From Vibrio methylphosphonaticus (GTDB taxonomy: Bacteria > Pseudomonadota > Gammaproteobacteria > Enterobacterales > Vibrionaceae), in contig NZ_JAMKMS010000002.1 of the NCBI RefSeq assembly GCF_023634655.1, positions 248,001 to 312,000 on the forward strand: a stretch of DNA of 64,000 nt. The letters run 5' to 3'. The translations under genes and the position numbers were made by a program. The notes below the pieces were generated by a model. The model made no database searches. It was not told where the DNA came from and saw only the letters and a program-made list of their open reading frames with translations. Of the stretch, positions 1-8,192 are shown one piece after another (positions within the stretch are counted from its first letter, which is position 1; each line of letters opens with the position of its first letter).

Positions 1-1232
1 CAATTGGAACGCTCGCACATGCTGAAAATACGATACCAACAGATGCGGAACTCACTGGTCAGCGTGTCTACCATCATATGGATAATATGGTGGGCTTTAT
101 GGAAAAGAACGGCGTGAATAACTTTGAATTCCCCGGTTTAGCTGATCATACATGGGATGTCATTACACCCGCGCTGGACCATATATATGCCAAAGCCATG
201 TTAGATGTGACCAACGGTCCTGTTGAGGTAACGGTACCACCACGCGATGCTGGGCGTTACGCTTCCTTTCACTTAATTGATGCTGAGCACTTTGCCGCAT
301 ACCATGAAGTCACCCCAGCGGAAGGTGGCACTTATCTTCTGGTTCGCTCTGGCGCGGATTACGACATTCCTGAAGGCAAATACATCGATACAATCGACGT
401 TAACGACGACCTGATTTTCGCATTTATTCGCGTACAGACGTTTGAATATCGTGATAACGGCGTAGCAGATGAATGGCGTAAACAGCTTGTCATTGATAAT
501 AAAGCGCCAATATCAGACATCGCACTACCCGATCGTCAAAATGTACAATCGGTCATTCAATTCGCCGATCAAATTTCAGACGGATGGCCACAAACTCATG
601 ACAATATGCAGACTATCATCGCTGATAAAGCATTTGATCAAACCAGGCTCAGTGACGTTCGTGAATACGTACATAACTTAGGTTCATCAGGCTTAGTGGT
701 AAACAACCTCTCTGGCTTTGAACATCCGGGTCATGCCGACGATCTAGGTGATGAGAAAAGACGCTCGCTACTTACGCACTTAGGGCACCTAGGATTCCCG
801 GCCGAACATGCATACTATGAAATGATTCCGATGACACCTGAAGGTCAAAAACTAAATGGCTCAGAAGATTTTGTTCTGACAATGCCTCACCAGCAAGCTG
901 TAGGTAAATTTTGGTCTATCACCCGTTATTCTGACGAAACTCGTTTACCACTTGATCCAGCGACGATCAAAGGCTCAGACCGCCAAGTTTGGGCAGGAGG
1001 CAACACTACTCCAGATTCCAATGGTAACATTACCATCACGTTCTCAAGTGACGACCCTCAGAACGGGACCTACTGGATGCCCGTCGTCGATGGTGAAGAC
1101 TATTACTTCATCGCCCGCTACTACCTTCCTCAAGAAGGGCTAGCAGGCAACACCGTGCAAAATATTATTTATAAAGGCTCACCACTAGAAACGTTAATGA
1201 CGCCTAAAGCAACGTTTAATTACGGAAACTAA
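1..1232 (+). CDS. DUF1254/DUF1214 domain exported protein (5' end outside window)
   Basis: The frame is open from base 3 through the edge of the window, and the first residues (IGTLAHA, then ENTIP) read like the end of a signal peptide with an A-x-A cleavage site. The true start therefore lies upstream, and the ATG at 78 is internal. The N-terminal half matches the DUF1254 pattern. The last ~120 residues match DUF1214 (aromatic-rich core with W..TRYSDETRLPL and a terminal RYYLPQEGL). These domains usually occur together in periplasmic or secreted proteins of unknown biochemical role. The gene ends 36 bp from the convergent LysR gene. The family call is good; no reaction can be assigned. Confidence 0.8.
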   Translation, partial: IGTLAHAENTIPTDAELTGQRVYHHMDNMVGFMEKNGVNNFEFPGLADHTWDVITPALDHIYAKAMLDVTNGPVEVTVPPRDAGRYASFHLIDAEHFAAYHEVTPAEGGTYLLVRSGADYDIPEGKYIDTIDVNDDLIFAFIRVQTFEYRDNGVADEWRKQLVIDNKAPISDIALPDRQNVQSVIQFADQISDGWPQTHDNMQTIIADKAFDQTRLSDVREYVHNLGSSGLVVNNLSGFEHPGHADDLGDEKRRSLLTHLGHLGFPAEHAYYEMIPMTPEGQKLNGSEDFVLTMPHQQAVGKFWSITRYSDETRLPLDPATIKGSDRQVWAGGNTTPDSNGNITITFSSDDPQNGTYWMPVVDGEDYYFIARYYLPQEGLAGNTVQNIIYKGSPLETLMTPKATFNYGN

Positions 1233-1259
1233 AAAGGTGATACCAGCCAGGGACGGCAC

Positions 1260-1296
1260 CGATATCTTTTAACTACCTTGTGCCAAAAAGATATCG
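1260..1296 (+). terminator. Inverted repeat between convergent genes, possible terminator
   Basis: Perfect 11-bp arms (CGATATCTTTT at 1260-1270 and its complement at 1286-1296) are separated by 15 bp and followed by a T-rich stretch on the plus strand. The left arm overlaps the stop codon of the minus-strand LysR gene, so the hairpin may end plus-strand transcription while lying inside the last LysR codons. Confidence 0.4.
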
Positions 1297-2192
1297 TTTA
1301 TTTCTTTATGGAGCCATTGTACTAATGGCGTTCTTGATAGTTTACTAGGTATAAAAGCACCAATATCACTGTCGAGGCGATGGTCATGATGTACCGAAAA
1401 AAACCTGGTTCCTTCTGGCAAATCAACATCAAAAATATCGACACAAGGTAATAGCGAGTCAGATTCAGCAACCACATGCAAACAAATACTCAGTTGGTCA
1501 GCACGTATACTGACTTTGGGCGCTATCCCTGCTTGGCGAAGTGTGGTTTCGATTAAATTCTCTTTTTTATTAAAATCCGGTAACTGAAGCAGAGCAAGCG
1601 GATACTGCCCTATATCTTGAGTGGTTCGCTCAGTCGCTAATATCGGGTGTCCTTCTCGACAAATAAGCTTGAAATAACAGTGCCCGAGATGCTTTTGTAT
1701 CACCTGCTTAGAAATGTCTAAAGGTAGGTAGTTAATCCCCATATGCAGGCGTGCCAAGGTAAGATCGTGCTCTGTGTCTTGCCCCCAATTAATGAGTTTT
1801 AACGTCGCGTGCGGCAGTAACGGTCGAAGATGGCTATAGAGTTGTCGAGAAACGGGTCGATAAAGCGATGTATTAATCGCAATACTAATATCCCCAGTAT
1901 ACTGGCTTGGATCAAATTGCTGATTGCGTGAGAAAATATCCTCCATTAACTCAAATACGCTAGGCAGTTTCGCCAGCAACTCTAAGCAGTATGGTGTGGG
2001 CTCTAAACCATATTGCTTGCGTACAAACAGTTCGTCACCAAAATCATCACGTAGTCGCTTTAATTGTTTGCTTACTGCCGGTTGCGAGAGAAACATCCGC
2101 GCTGCAGCACGTTTGGTATTGCGCTCTTCCCCAATGATTTTAAGTAACTTGAGGGAATTAAAGTCCAGTTTTCTTAGTAAGTTATCATCCAT
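1269..2192 (-). CDS. LysR-family transcriptional regulator
   Basis: A 307-residue protein with an N-terminal winged helix-turn-helix (FNSLKLLKIIGEERNTKRAA, then SQPAVSKQLKRLRDDFGDELFVR) and a C-terminal periplasmic-binding-like effector domain. The length and the N-terminal wording fit the LeuO/NodD-like branch of LysR regulators. It is convergent with the DUF1254 gene and divergent from the small membrane protein at 2486, so that gene or its own promoter are plausible targets. The effector is unknown. Confidence 0.88.
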   Translation of the reverse strand: MDDNLLRKLDFNSLKLLKIIGEERNTKRAAARMFLSQPAVSKQLKRLRDDFGDELFVRKQYGLEPTPYCLELLAKLPSVFELMEDIFSRNQQFDPSQYTGDISIAINTSLYRPVSRQLYSHLRPLLPHATLKLINWGQDTEHDLTLARLHMGINYLPLDISKQVIQKHLGHCYFKLICREGHPILATERTTQDIGQYPLALLQLPDFNKKENLIETTLRQAGIAPKVSIRADQLSICLHVVAESDSLLPCVDIFDVDLPEGTRFFSVHHDHRLDSDIGAFIPSKLSRTPLVQWLHKEINDIFLAQGS

Positions 2193-2485
2193 ATTCTAAC
2201 AACACTCTTCGTAGAGACTCATTAATGGTACAACACGGTCATAGATGCGGCTAGAACCTTCAAGCCAAATATTAATCAGACAGTAAACCACAGAAAAAAC
2301 AACACAAAAAAGGAAAAATTTCAATTAGCTCCTTGCTATACCCACACTCATTATCCTTTGTGTCTTAATCTCTTTATCCGGTTATTTCACCGTTCAAGAT
2401 TCAGCGAAACCATTCGTCGCAATCTCGACATGACAAACAATCCACATTGTATGGTGGCTATAAACAACATAAGGGAGAAGTAATC

Positions 2486-2689
2486 ATGAATGCTCGAACA
2501 ACAAGACTTGTTTTACGATGGGTGCACATTATTGGCGCGTTGCTTATTGGAACGGCGCTTTACTCGCCGCTGAAATCGAACCAAAGCTTTATGACTCTCG
2601 TGTTATTTATTCTTGTTCCTGTCGTCGCAATAACAGGAATAGCGATGTGGAAACAGGGTAAACTGATGGCGTTATTGAAACCTAGATAG
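2486..2689 (+). CDS. Small two-helix membrane protein
   Basis: A 67-residue protein of unknown function. The ATG at 2486 is preferred over an upstream TTG (2447) because AAGGGAGAAG lies just before it. Two hydrophobic segments (around WVHIIGALLIGTALY and MTLVLFILVPVVAITGIAMW) predict an inner-membrane hairpin with a basic C-terminus (KQGKLMALLKPR). It is divergent from the LysR gene across about 290 bp that hold no other gene. I do not recognise the family with confidence. Confidence 0.6.
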   Translation: MNARTTRLVLRWVHIIGALLIGTALYSPLKSNQSFMTLVLFILVPVVAITGIAMWKQGKLMALLKPR

Positions 2690-2726
2690 CGTTGTTCTTT
2701 CAGTATTGGAACTATTCACAATATCT

Positions 2727-2764
2727 ATAGAACGCGTTAATTATCGTGGTTTAACGCGTTCTAT
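2727..2764. repeat. 14-bp perfect inverted repeat, 10-nt loop
   Basis: Arms at 2727-2740 and 2751-2764 (ATAGAACGCGTTAA and its complement) sit 37 bp after the small membrane protein gene. No T-run follows on either side, so it is not a textbook intrinsic terminator. It could be an RNA-processing or protein-binding site. Confidence 0.5.
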
Positions 2765-2910
2765 CCGCTGTACATTATTCCCTACTCCGACCACGAACGC
2801 CACTTGTAGATTCTACTTTCTCGCTCGCGGCAAATATGTATAATTGAAATTATTATTGTCAGTGGTCTCATTTACACCACTGATACCATCGAGCTGTATG
2901 TGGATTTCAT

Positions 2911-4818
2911 ATGAATTTCTCAAAAATAATCGCACCACAGCTGCTTAAAAGGGTTTGGAAACCACCCGCTCACATCGCGAGATGTATTCGTACAAATTAT
3001 CGACGTGTGAGCCGCCACAATAGCCGCGACTTTAATAAAAAACATACCCAAATCCTAGAAATGATCGGCAAAGGCATCCCCGCTGCTGATATATATAATA
3101 AAATCGGTTTATTATATGAGTCTCGTCACCCCGGGCTACGCTGCTCAATGTTAGAGCTCCATGGAGACACTTTAATTCACGGTGGTGCACCCAGTATGCC
3201 CGAAGAATACTGCAAAGCCGTCAACGGTTTAAAGATTGGTCCGGATATCGGCTCTTGTGGCACTTCAACTTATACTGGTAAACGAGTCATCGTCGAAAAC
3301 ATCGAGACCGACCCTAGATGGAAAAATATCAAGCAATTTGCCCTTCCTCATGGAATGCGAAGCTGCTGGTCTGAACCCATTAAAAGCTCCAGTGGCGAAG
3401 TGCTGGGTGCATTTGGTATGTATTACGACTACCCTGCAACACCAAACAAAGACGAATCCAAAAGCCTTAAGTCCGCCGCGATGCTAGCCAGCATTGTGAT
3501 GGAGCGCGATAAAAACCAAAAACGCATCCAAGAATTAGCCTATACCGATGAGTTGACTGGCTTTTCAAGCCGAGCCTACTTCTATCTCAAGCTTGAAACG
3601 TTAGTAAAGGAGTCTCAACAAAACAAACAACGCTTTGGCGTAATATTTATTGACCTAGATAACTTCAAGAATATTAATGACAGCTTTGGACACGATGTCG
3701 GTGATCGTTATCTTCAAGATATCGCCAGTCGATTAACACCAATCATTAATGATTCATATTTAATCTCTCGTCTAGGTGGGGATGAGTTCTGCATTGTTGT
3801 TAAAGAGTCAGCAATGACACATAACAGTGAACGAATCGCGCAACGTTGCCTAAGTGAAATATCTCAAACCACCGATATTTCTGGCCGGGAATTTGTGCAA
3901 TCATGCAGTATTGGCATCGCTCATTACCCAGAAGATGGTAGCGATGTCAGAACGGTATTAAAGTCGGCTGATACCGCTTTGTATCGAGCTAAAAATGCAG
4001 GGAAAAACCAATATGTCAGCTATGATAAGGCATTCACGGTAGCAGCAGAATATCAGTCTAATGTCGAACAGTTATTGCGTAGCGCGTTAGATAACAAAGA
4101 CATCACCATTGTTTATCAACCACAAATAGATTTGACCACTCAACAAGTGATTACTATCGAAGCACTTTGTCGCTGGTATCACCCAGAACTTGGTCAAGTC
4201 TCCCCCGAAGAATTTATTCAAATCGCCGAACGAACTGGAATGATAAAACCACTCACTGAATACGTTCTAGCGACAGCGTGCAAGCAAGCGGTTTTGTGGA
4301 AGAATGCAGGGTATCCTCGAATACGCCTAGCGGTGAATATTTCACCGTCACATTTTTTAGACCCTGACTTCATTCCATTGATTGAACGGATTCTTTACGA
4401 AACAAAAATGGACCCAAGCGATCTTGAATTGGAGGTCACTGAAACGGTCATTCAAACTAAGCCAGCCAATCAGCTCGTATTTAGGCGCCTAAAAGCACTG
4501 GGCATAAAACTCGCAATTGATGACTTTGGAACTGGCTATTCCTCTTTCGCCTCATTAAAACATTTAGATGTGGATGTGTTAAAAATTGATAAGTACTTTA
4601 TCGACGATATATTGGTGGATAGAAAATCTCAGTACCTCGTGGAATCTATGATAGGCATGGCACACAATCTAGGGTACTACGTTGTAGCAGAAGGTGTTGA
4701 GCGTCAAGAACAAGCCCAGCTACTTAAACAAATGTCATGCGATGTTGTACAGGGTTATCTGTTTAGTAAACCGACCCACCCGGAAAATATCGAAGCGCTT
4801 TTGCGACCCGTCAATTAA
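2911..4818 (+). CDS. GAF-GGDEF-EAL c-di-GMP turnover protein
   Basis: A 635-residue cytoplasmic protein with three domains: a GAF-like sensor (about residues 45-200), a diguanylate cyclase with an intact GGDEF at 289-293, and a phosphodiesterase domain starting at E417-A-L. The EAL domain keeps its key pieces (EALCRW, NIS, the Glu of LEVTE, DDFGTGYSS, KIDKYF, EGVE), so hydrolysis of c-di-GMP is plausible. GGDEF is intact, but I see no RxxD inhibitory site just upstream of it. Both activities may be present and switched by the GAF ligand. No membrane segment is evident. It is a single-gene unit with a terminator directly after it. Confidence 0.92.
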   Translation: MNFSKIIAPQLLKRVWKPPAHIARCIRTNYRRVSRHNSRDFNKKHTQILEMIGKGIPAADIYNKIGLLYESRHPGLRCSMLELHGDTLIHGGAPSMPEEYCKAVNGLKIGPDIGSCGTSTYTGKRVIVENIETDPRWKNIKQFALPHGMRSCWSEPIKSSSGEVLGAFGMYYDYPATPNKDESKSLKSAAMLASIVMERDKNQKRIQELAYTDELTGFSSRAYFYLKLETLVKESQQNKQRFGVIFIDLDNFKNINDSFGHDVGDRYLQDIASRLTPIINDSYLISRLGGDEFCIVVKESAMTHNSERIAQRCLSEISQTTDISGREFVQSCSIGIAHYPEDGSDVRTVLKSADTALYRAKNAGKNQYVSYDKAFTVAAEYQSNVEQLLRSALDNKDITIVYQPQIDLTTQQVITIEALCRWYHPELGQVSPEEFIQIAERTGMIKPLTEYVLATACKQAVLWKNAGYPRIRLAVNISPSHFLDPDFIPLIERILYETKMDPSDLELEVTETVIQTKPANQLVFRRLKALGIKLAIDDFGTGYSSFASLKHLDVDVLKIDKYFIDDILVDRKSQYLVESMIGMAHNLGYYVVAEGVERQEQAQLLKQMSCDVVQGYLFSKPTHPENIEALLRPVN

Positions 4819-4819
4819 G

Positions 4820-4855
4820 ACAGTGAGCTCAATCACAACACATCAAGCTCACTGT
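4820..4855 (+). terminator. Hairpin after the GGDEF-EAL gene
   Basis: Perfect 10-bp arms (ACAGTGAGCT at 4820-4829 and its complement at 4846-4855) begin two bases after the stop codon. The T-tract that follows is weak. Confidence 0.6.
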
Positions 4856-4964
4856 TCGTTTATCGCTTTGTCGCAGATTCCGAACGCATAAGTCCTACAA
4901 CATTTCAGCGAGTGCCCTCGCGCTACAACTACCAAAGTACTTGGCGTCGTAACTCACAAAGCCG

Positions 4965-5024
4965 CTAAAGCGACTAAAGCAACTAAAGCAACTAAAGCAA
5001 CTAAAGTAAGTAAACCAAGTAAAG
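4965..5024. repeat. 9-bp tandem repeat (CTAAAGCAA family)
   Basis: About six to seven head-to-tail 9-mers: 4965-4973, 4974-4982, 4983-4991, 4992-5000 and 5001-5009 are CTAAAG plus CGA, CAA or TAA, and two more degenerate units follow. The array ends exactly at the stop codon of the minus-strand gene at 5025, so it is its 3' untranslated region. An ORF that reads through it encodes FSC/FSR repeats and is not credible. Confidence 0.85.
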
Positions 5025-6568
5025 CTACAACGACGTGACGCCCGAATACCGCACTCCAGATAGCTGCGCCATTTCTCTGTTCCAAGTGGCAAGGTCATTG
5101 TGATTAAATTGGCTAAGGTCATTATGCCCACAGGCTCTCGCCATCACTTGCATCAACTCGGTTGAGGCTTCAAAGAAGTTATTGAGTTGCTTCGAGGCTT
5201 TTTCGACATTGAGTCGCTGTCGTAAATCGGCCTTTTGAGTAGCAATACCTGCAGGACAATTGTTGGTATTGCACATTCTCGCCGCCACACAACCTATAGA
5301 TTGCATGGCACTATTCGATATTGCCACACCATCAGCGCCCAATGCCACCGCCTTAACAAAGTCCATGGGCACTCGCAAACCACCGGTCACGATTAACGTT
5401 ACCTTACCGCTGACGCCCTGCTTATCCAAATACGCTCGAGCTCGGGCTAATGCGGGTATCGTTGGTACACTAATATGATCTCTAAACATTGCTGGAGCCG
5501 CGCCTGTGCCACCACCTCGTCCATCAAGAATGATGTAATCAGCGCTAGCGTCCAATGCAAATTGAATATCCTCTTCAATATGATTGGCACTTAGTTTAAA
5601 GCCAATTGGGATGCCTCCCGTGATTTCTCGAACTCGATCAGCAAAACGCTTAAAATCTTCTGCGGTGTGCAGGTCTTTAAATGTGGGTGGGGACACTGCA
5701 GCAGTGCCGGCTTCAATCCCTCTAACTTGCGCAATTTTCCCTATATTTTTACTGCCCGGAAGGTGCCCGCCGGTGCCTGTTTTCGCGCCTTGCCCGCCTT
5801 TGAAATGAAAAGCTTGCACGTTTTTAATTTTGACTCTTCATATCCGAAACCCGCACTTGCTAATTCATAAAAATAGCGCGAGTTTGCCGCTTGCTCTTCC
5901 GGCAGCATTCCCCCCTCACCTGAACAAATGCCAGTACCAGCCAACTCTGCACCTGTCGCAAGAGAGACTTTAGCTTCTTCAGACAACGCGCCAAAGCTCA
6001 TATCGGATACAAATAATGGGATTTTTAGCGACAGCGGTTTCTTCGCCATTGGACCAATAACCAGCTCCGTCGCCACGGGTATATCTTCCAGCAAAGGCTT
6101 AGTCGCCATTTGTGCCACCATGATTTGCAAGTCATCCCAGTGTGGTAACAGATGGCGAGGAACCCCCATAGAAGTCATGGGGCCATGGTGACCCACTTTT
6201 TGTAAACCATCACGTGCTAATTGGTGGATAAATTCAACCGTGGGTTCTTCGATTGTGACCGTTGCAATAGGCATACTGTCTGTCGATTGAATTTGAACAC
6301 CCGGTCCTTCTTGCCCAACTTGTTGTTGGTTAAATTGCTTGTGAGAACCATCGCAATACGGTGGATTCTGGGTGTGTTTACAGCGACATAGATAAGCATC
6401 GCCGCTTTCCGTCGCAACAAAACTCTTAGGTTTAAACTCCGTTCCCGCGTGAGAACCATCGCAGAAAGGTTGATTAGACGAGCGACCACACGTGCAGTAG
6501 TAATATTCTTTGTCTTTAGTCAGCTCGGTTTTGATCGGTACATTATTGGCGATAATCGGCTTGCTCAT
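5025..6568 (-). pseudogene. CDGSH iron-sulfur / FMN-binding glutamate-synthase-domain protein, split by a one-base frameshift
   Basis: The N-terminal part (6568 down to about 5826) has two CDGSH iron-sulfur motifs (CTCGRSSNQPFCDGSH and CRCKHTQNPPYCDGSH) and then the start of a GltB-type FMN-binding barrel. The rest of the barrel, from VQAFHFKGGQGAKTGTGGHL to the stop at 5025, lies in the next frame. Family members read ..ESKLKNVQAFHFKGG.., but here a run of five A (minus strand; T-run at 5821-5825) stands where six are needed. One lost base in the homopolymer therefore explains the break. Everything on both sides is well conserved, so the lesion is recent or a sequencing error. The ATG at 6568 starts MSKPIIANN. 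The enzyme probably handles redox or amino-nitrogen chemistry; the substrate is unknown. Confidence 0.85.
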
Positions 6569-6719
6569 AGTCCATCCTTTATTCCATGTGTATTATGGTC
6601 AGCCGCTTTTAATTAAGCGTTTCTTGTTATAAGAGACTTTGATGAGCTTAGTTGAGAACGGAGACGATTGCTTTTATACCACCTCCAATAATGACCGTTT
6701 TCAATGATAGATTCGTTTC

Positions 6720-7055
6720 CTACTGCGCTTTTTTTACGTACTTCGCGGTAATTAAAATTTCCCCCCCACCATCGACCTTGCAGTCAAGTTGATGATCCTT
6801 ACCTTCAATGATTCGCTTAATCACCGCCTTTGTGCCTATCTTAACCACCATAGCGCTACCTTTTACCTTGAGATCTTTTATCGCTGTGATTTTATCCCCT
6901 TGCTCCAACAGCGCGCCATTTACGTCGTGGACAACAAACCGTTCGTCCAATAATTGCTGGGGATTCCATTCATACGCACATTCAGGGCATACGAGCTGAT
7001 CTTGGTCTTGATAAACATATTCGGATTGGCATGCGAGGCAAGGTGGTAGTGACAT
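6720..7055 (-). CDS. yjdM: PhnA/YjdM family zinc-ribbon protein
   Basis: A 111-residue protein, the usual length for E. coli YjdM (formerly PhnA). It has an N-terminal zinc ribbon (PPCLACQSEY, then LVCPECAYEW: two CxxC pairs) and a C-terminal SH3-like PhnA domain with GDKITAIKDLKVKG. Despite its old name, the family is not needed for phosphonate breakdown and its role is unresolved. It stands alone, about 150 bp downstream of the CDGSH gene on the same strand. Confidence 0.9.
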   Translation of the reverse strand: MSLPPCLACQSEYVYQDQDQLVCPECAYEWNPQQLLDERFVVHDVNGALLEQGDKITAIKDLKVKGSAMVVKIGTKAVIKRIIEGKDHQLDCKVDGGGEILITAKYVKKAQ

Positions 7056-7197
7056 ACTGTGATACTTCTGTTAATGAATCTACTCGGTATGGTAATGGGT
7101 CTTTTCTTCGTTAGCGAGTAACTTTTCAATAAATGAATTCAATGCAAGGTCACAGGTTAAGTACAACAGACATTACGATAAAACATCGCTACTAAAT

Positions 7198-7239
7198 AAG
7201 CCGAACAGTGGGTAAAAGGGCTCAACCACCACTCGGCTT
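7198..7239 (-). terminator. Terminator of the scrB-scrK operon
   Basis: Read on the minus strand, AAGCCGAGTGG pairs with the later CCACTGTTCGGCTT (small bulge), followed by ATTTAG. It lies 33 bp after the scrK stop codon. Confidence 0.55.
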
Positions 7240-7271
7240 CTCTCTTTTCATTACGGCCGATTCATCAATGA

Positions 7272-8192
7272 TTAATGAATAAACGCCATTAATTCGCACT
7301 GAGTAGGCAGTGCAGTCATTGCACCTTTTTTAGTCGTTGCTAGCGCCCCACAGCCATTACCCCACTGGACGGCTTCCATGATGGTGGCGATGTTGTTCCA
7401 CTCATCACTTTGTGCCAACCGAACCAGCAGCCCGCCAACAAATGCATCGCCGGCTCCTGTTGTATCGATCGGGTGCATTTTTTGACCGGAGATCAGCTGC
7501 TGACACCCTTGATGGATAAGCAAAGCACCTTTTGCTCCTTGAGTTACAAGAACCAGAGGGATATTAAGTGGTGCGATACGGGCTAAACCCTCTTGCAATG
7601 TCTCGGTATTAGTCAAATACAACAATTCATCATCGGAAAATTTAACCACATCGGCCATTTCAATCGCTTTGAGAACCACGGTTCGAATCTCATTAGGGTT
7701 TGCCCACACTTCTTCACGAAGATTCGGGTCAAAGCTCACAAAGCCCCCTGCGGCTTTGATACTCTCCATCGCTGACATGGTGCTACTTCGACTAGGTTCA
7801 TTAGCCAATGCAATGGAGCAAAGGTGAAGCCACTGTTTAGCCTCAAATTTTGGTATATCCTCTTGGACAAGAAACTGATCGGCGCTAGGTTTTACCATAA
7901 AAGTAAAGCTTCGCTCTCCTTGAGCATCAAGATCAACGATAACGGTAGAGGTGCGCTGCTGAGCATCTAATATCATGTACTCAGTACTCACTCCCTCATC
8001 ACTTAGTACTTGCTTCATGAATCGCCCAAGTGGATCGTCACCTACACGGCCAAAGAAAGCACTGTCCCCACCTAAGCGAGTAATGGCGACCGCAACATTG
8101 GCCGGCGCACCACCGGGACACTTTAAATAGCTCGTGTCCCCTTCAGGAATCAAATCAACAACGGCATCACCAGACAACCATACTCTGTTCAT
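7272..8192 (-). CDS. scrK: Fructokinase (PfkB family)
   Basis: A 306-residue cytoplasmic sugar kinase. It carries both PfkB signatures: the N-terminal GGAPANVAVAITRLGG with GRVGDDPLGRF, and the C-terminal DTTGAGDAFVGG containing the catalytic Asp. It phosphorylates the fructose released when ScrB cleaves sucrose-6-phosphate. Its ATG overlaps the scrB stop by one base (TAATG), a sign of translational coupling. Gene order and the neighbouring ScrR operator support the sucrose assignment over other PfkB kinases. Confidence 0.93.
   Translation of the reverse strand: MNRVWLSGDAVVDLIPEGDTSYLKCPGGAPANVAVAITRLGGDSAFFGRVGDDPLGRFMKQVLSDEGVSTEYMILDAQQRTSTVIVDLDAQGERSFTFMVKPSADQFLVQEDIPKFEAKQWLHLCSIALANEPSRSSTMSAMESIKAAGGFVSFDPNLREEVWANPNEIRTVVLKAIEMADVVKFSDDELLYLTNTETLQEGLARIAPLNIPLVLVTQGAKGALLIHQGCQQLISGQKMHPIDTTGAGDAFVGGLLVRLAQSDEWNNIATIMEAVQWGNGCGALATTKKGAMTALPTQCELMAFIH

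Noticed and set aside
4895..5131. Minus-strand 78-residue ORF over the 9-bp repeats
   Set aside because: It is a product of the tandem repeat (FSC/FSR units) and overlaps the end of the CDGSH gene in another frame.
5811..5830. Programmed ribosomal frameshift in the CDGSH gene
   Set aside because: No classic X-XXY-YYZ heptamer: the upstream codon does not re-pair after a -1 shift. A one-base deletion is the simpler reading, though not excluded.
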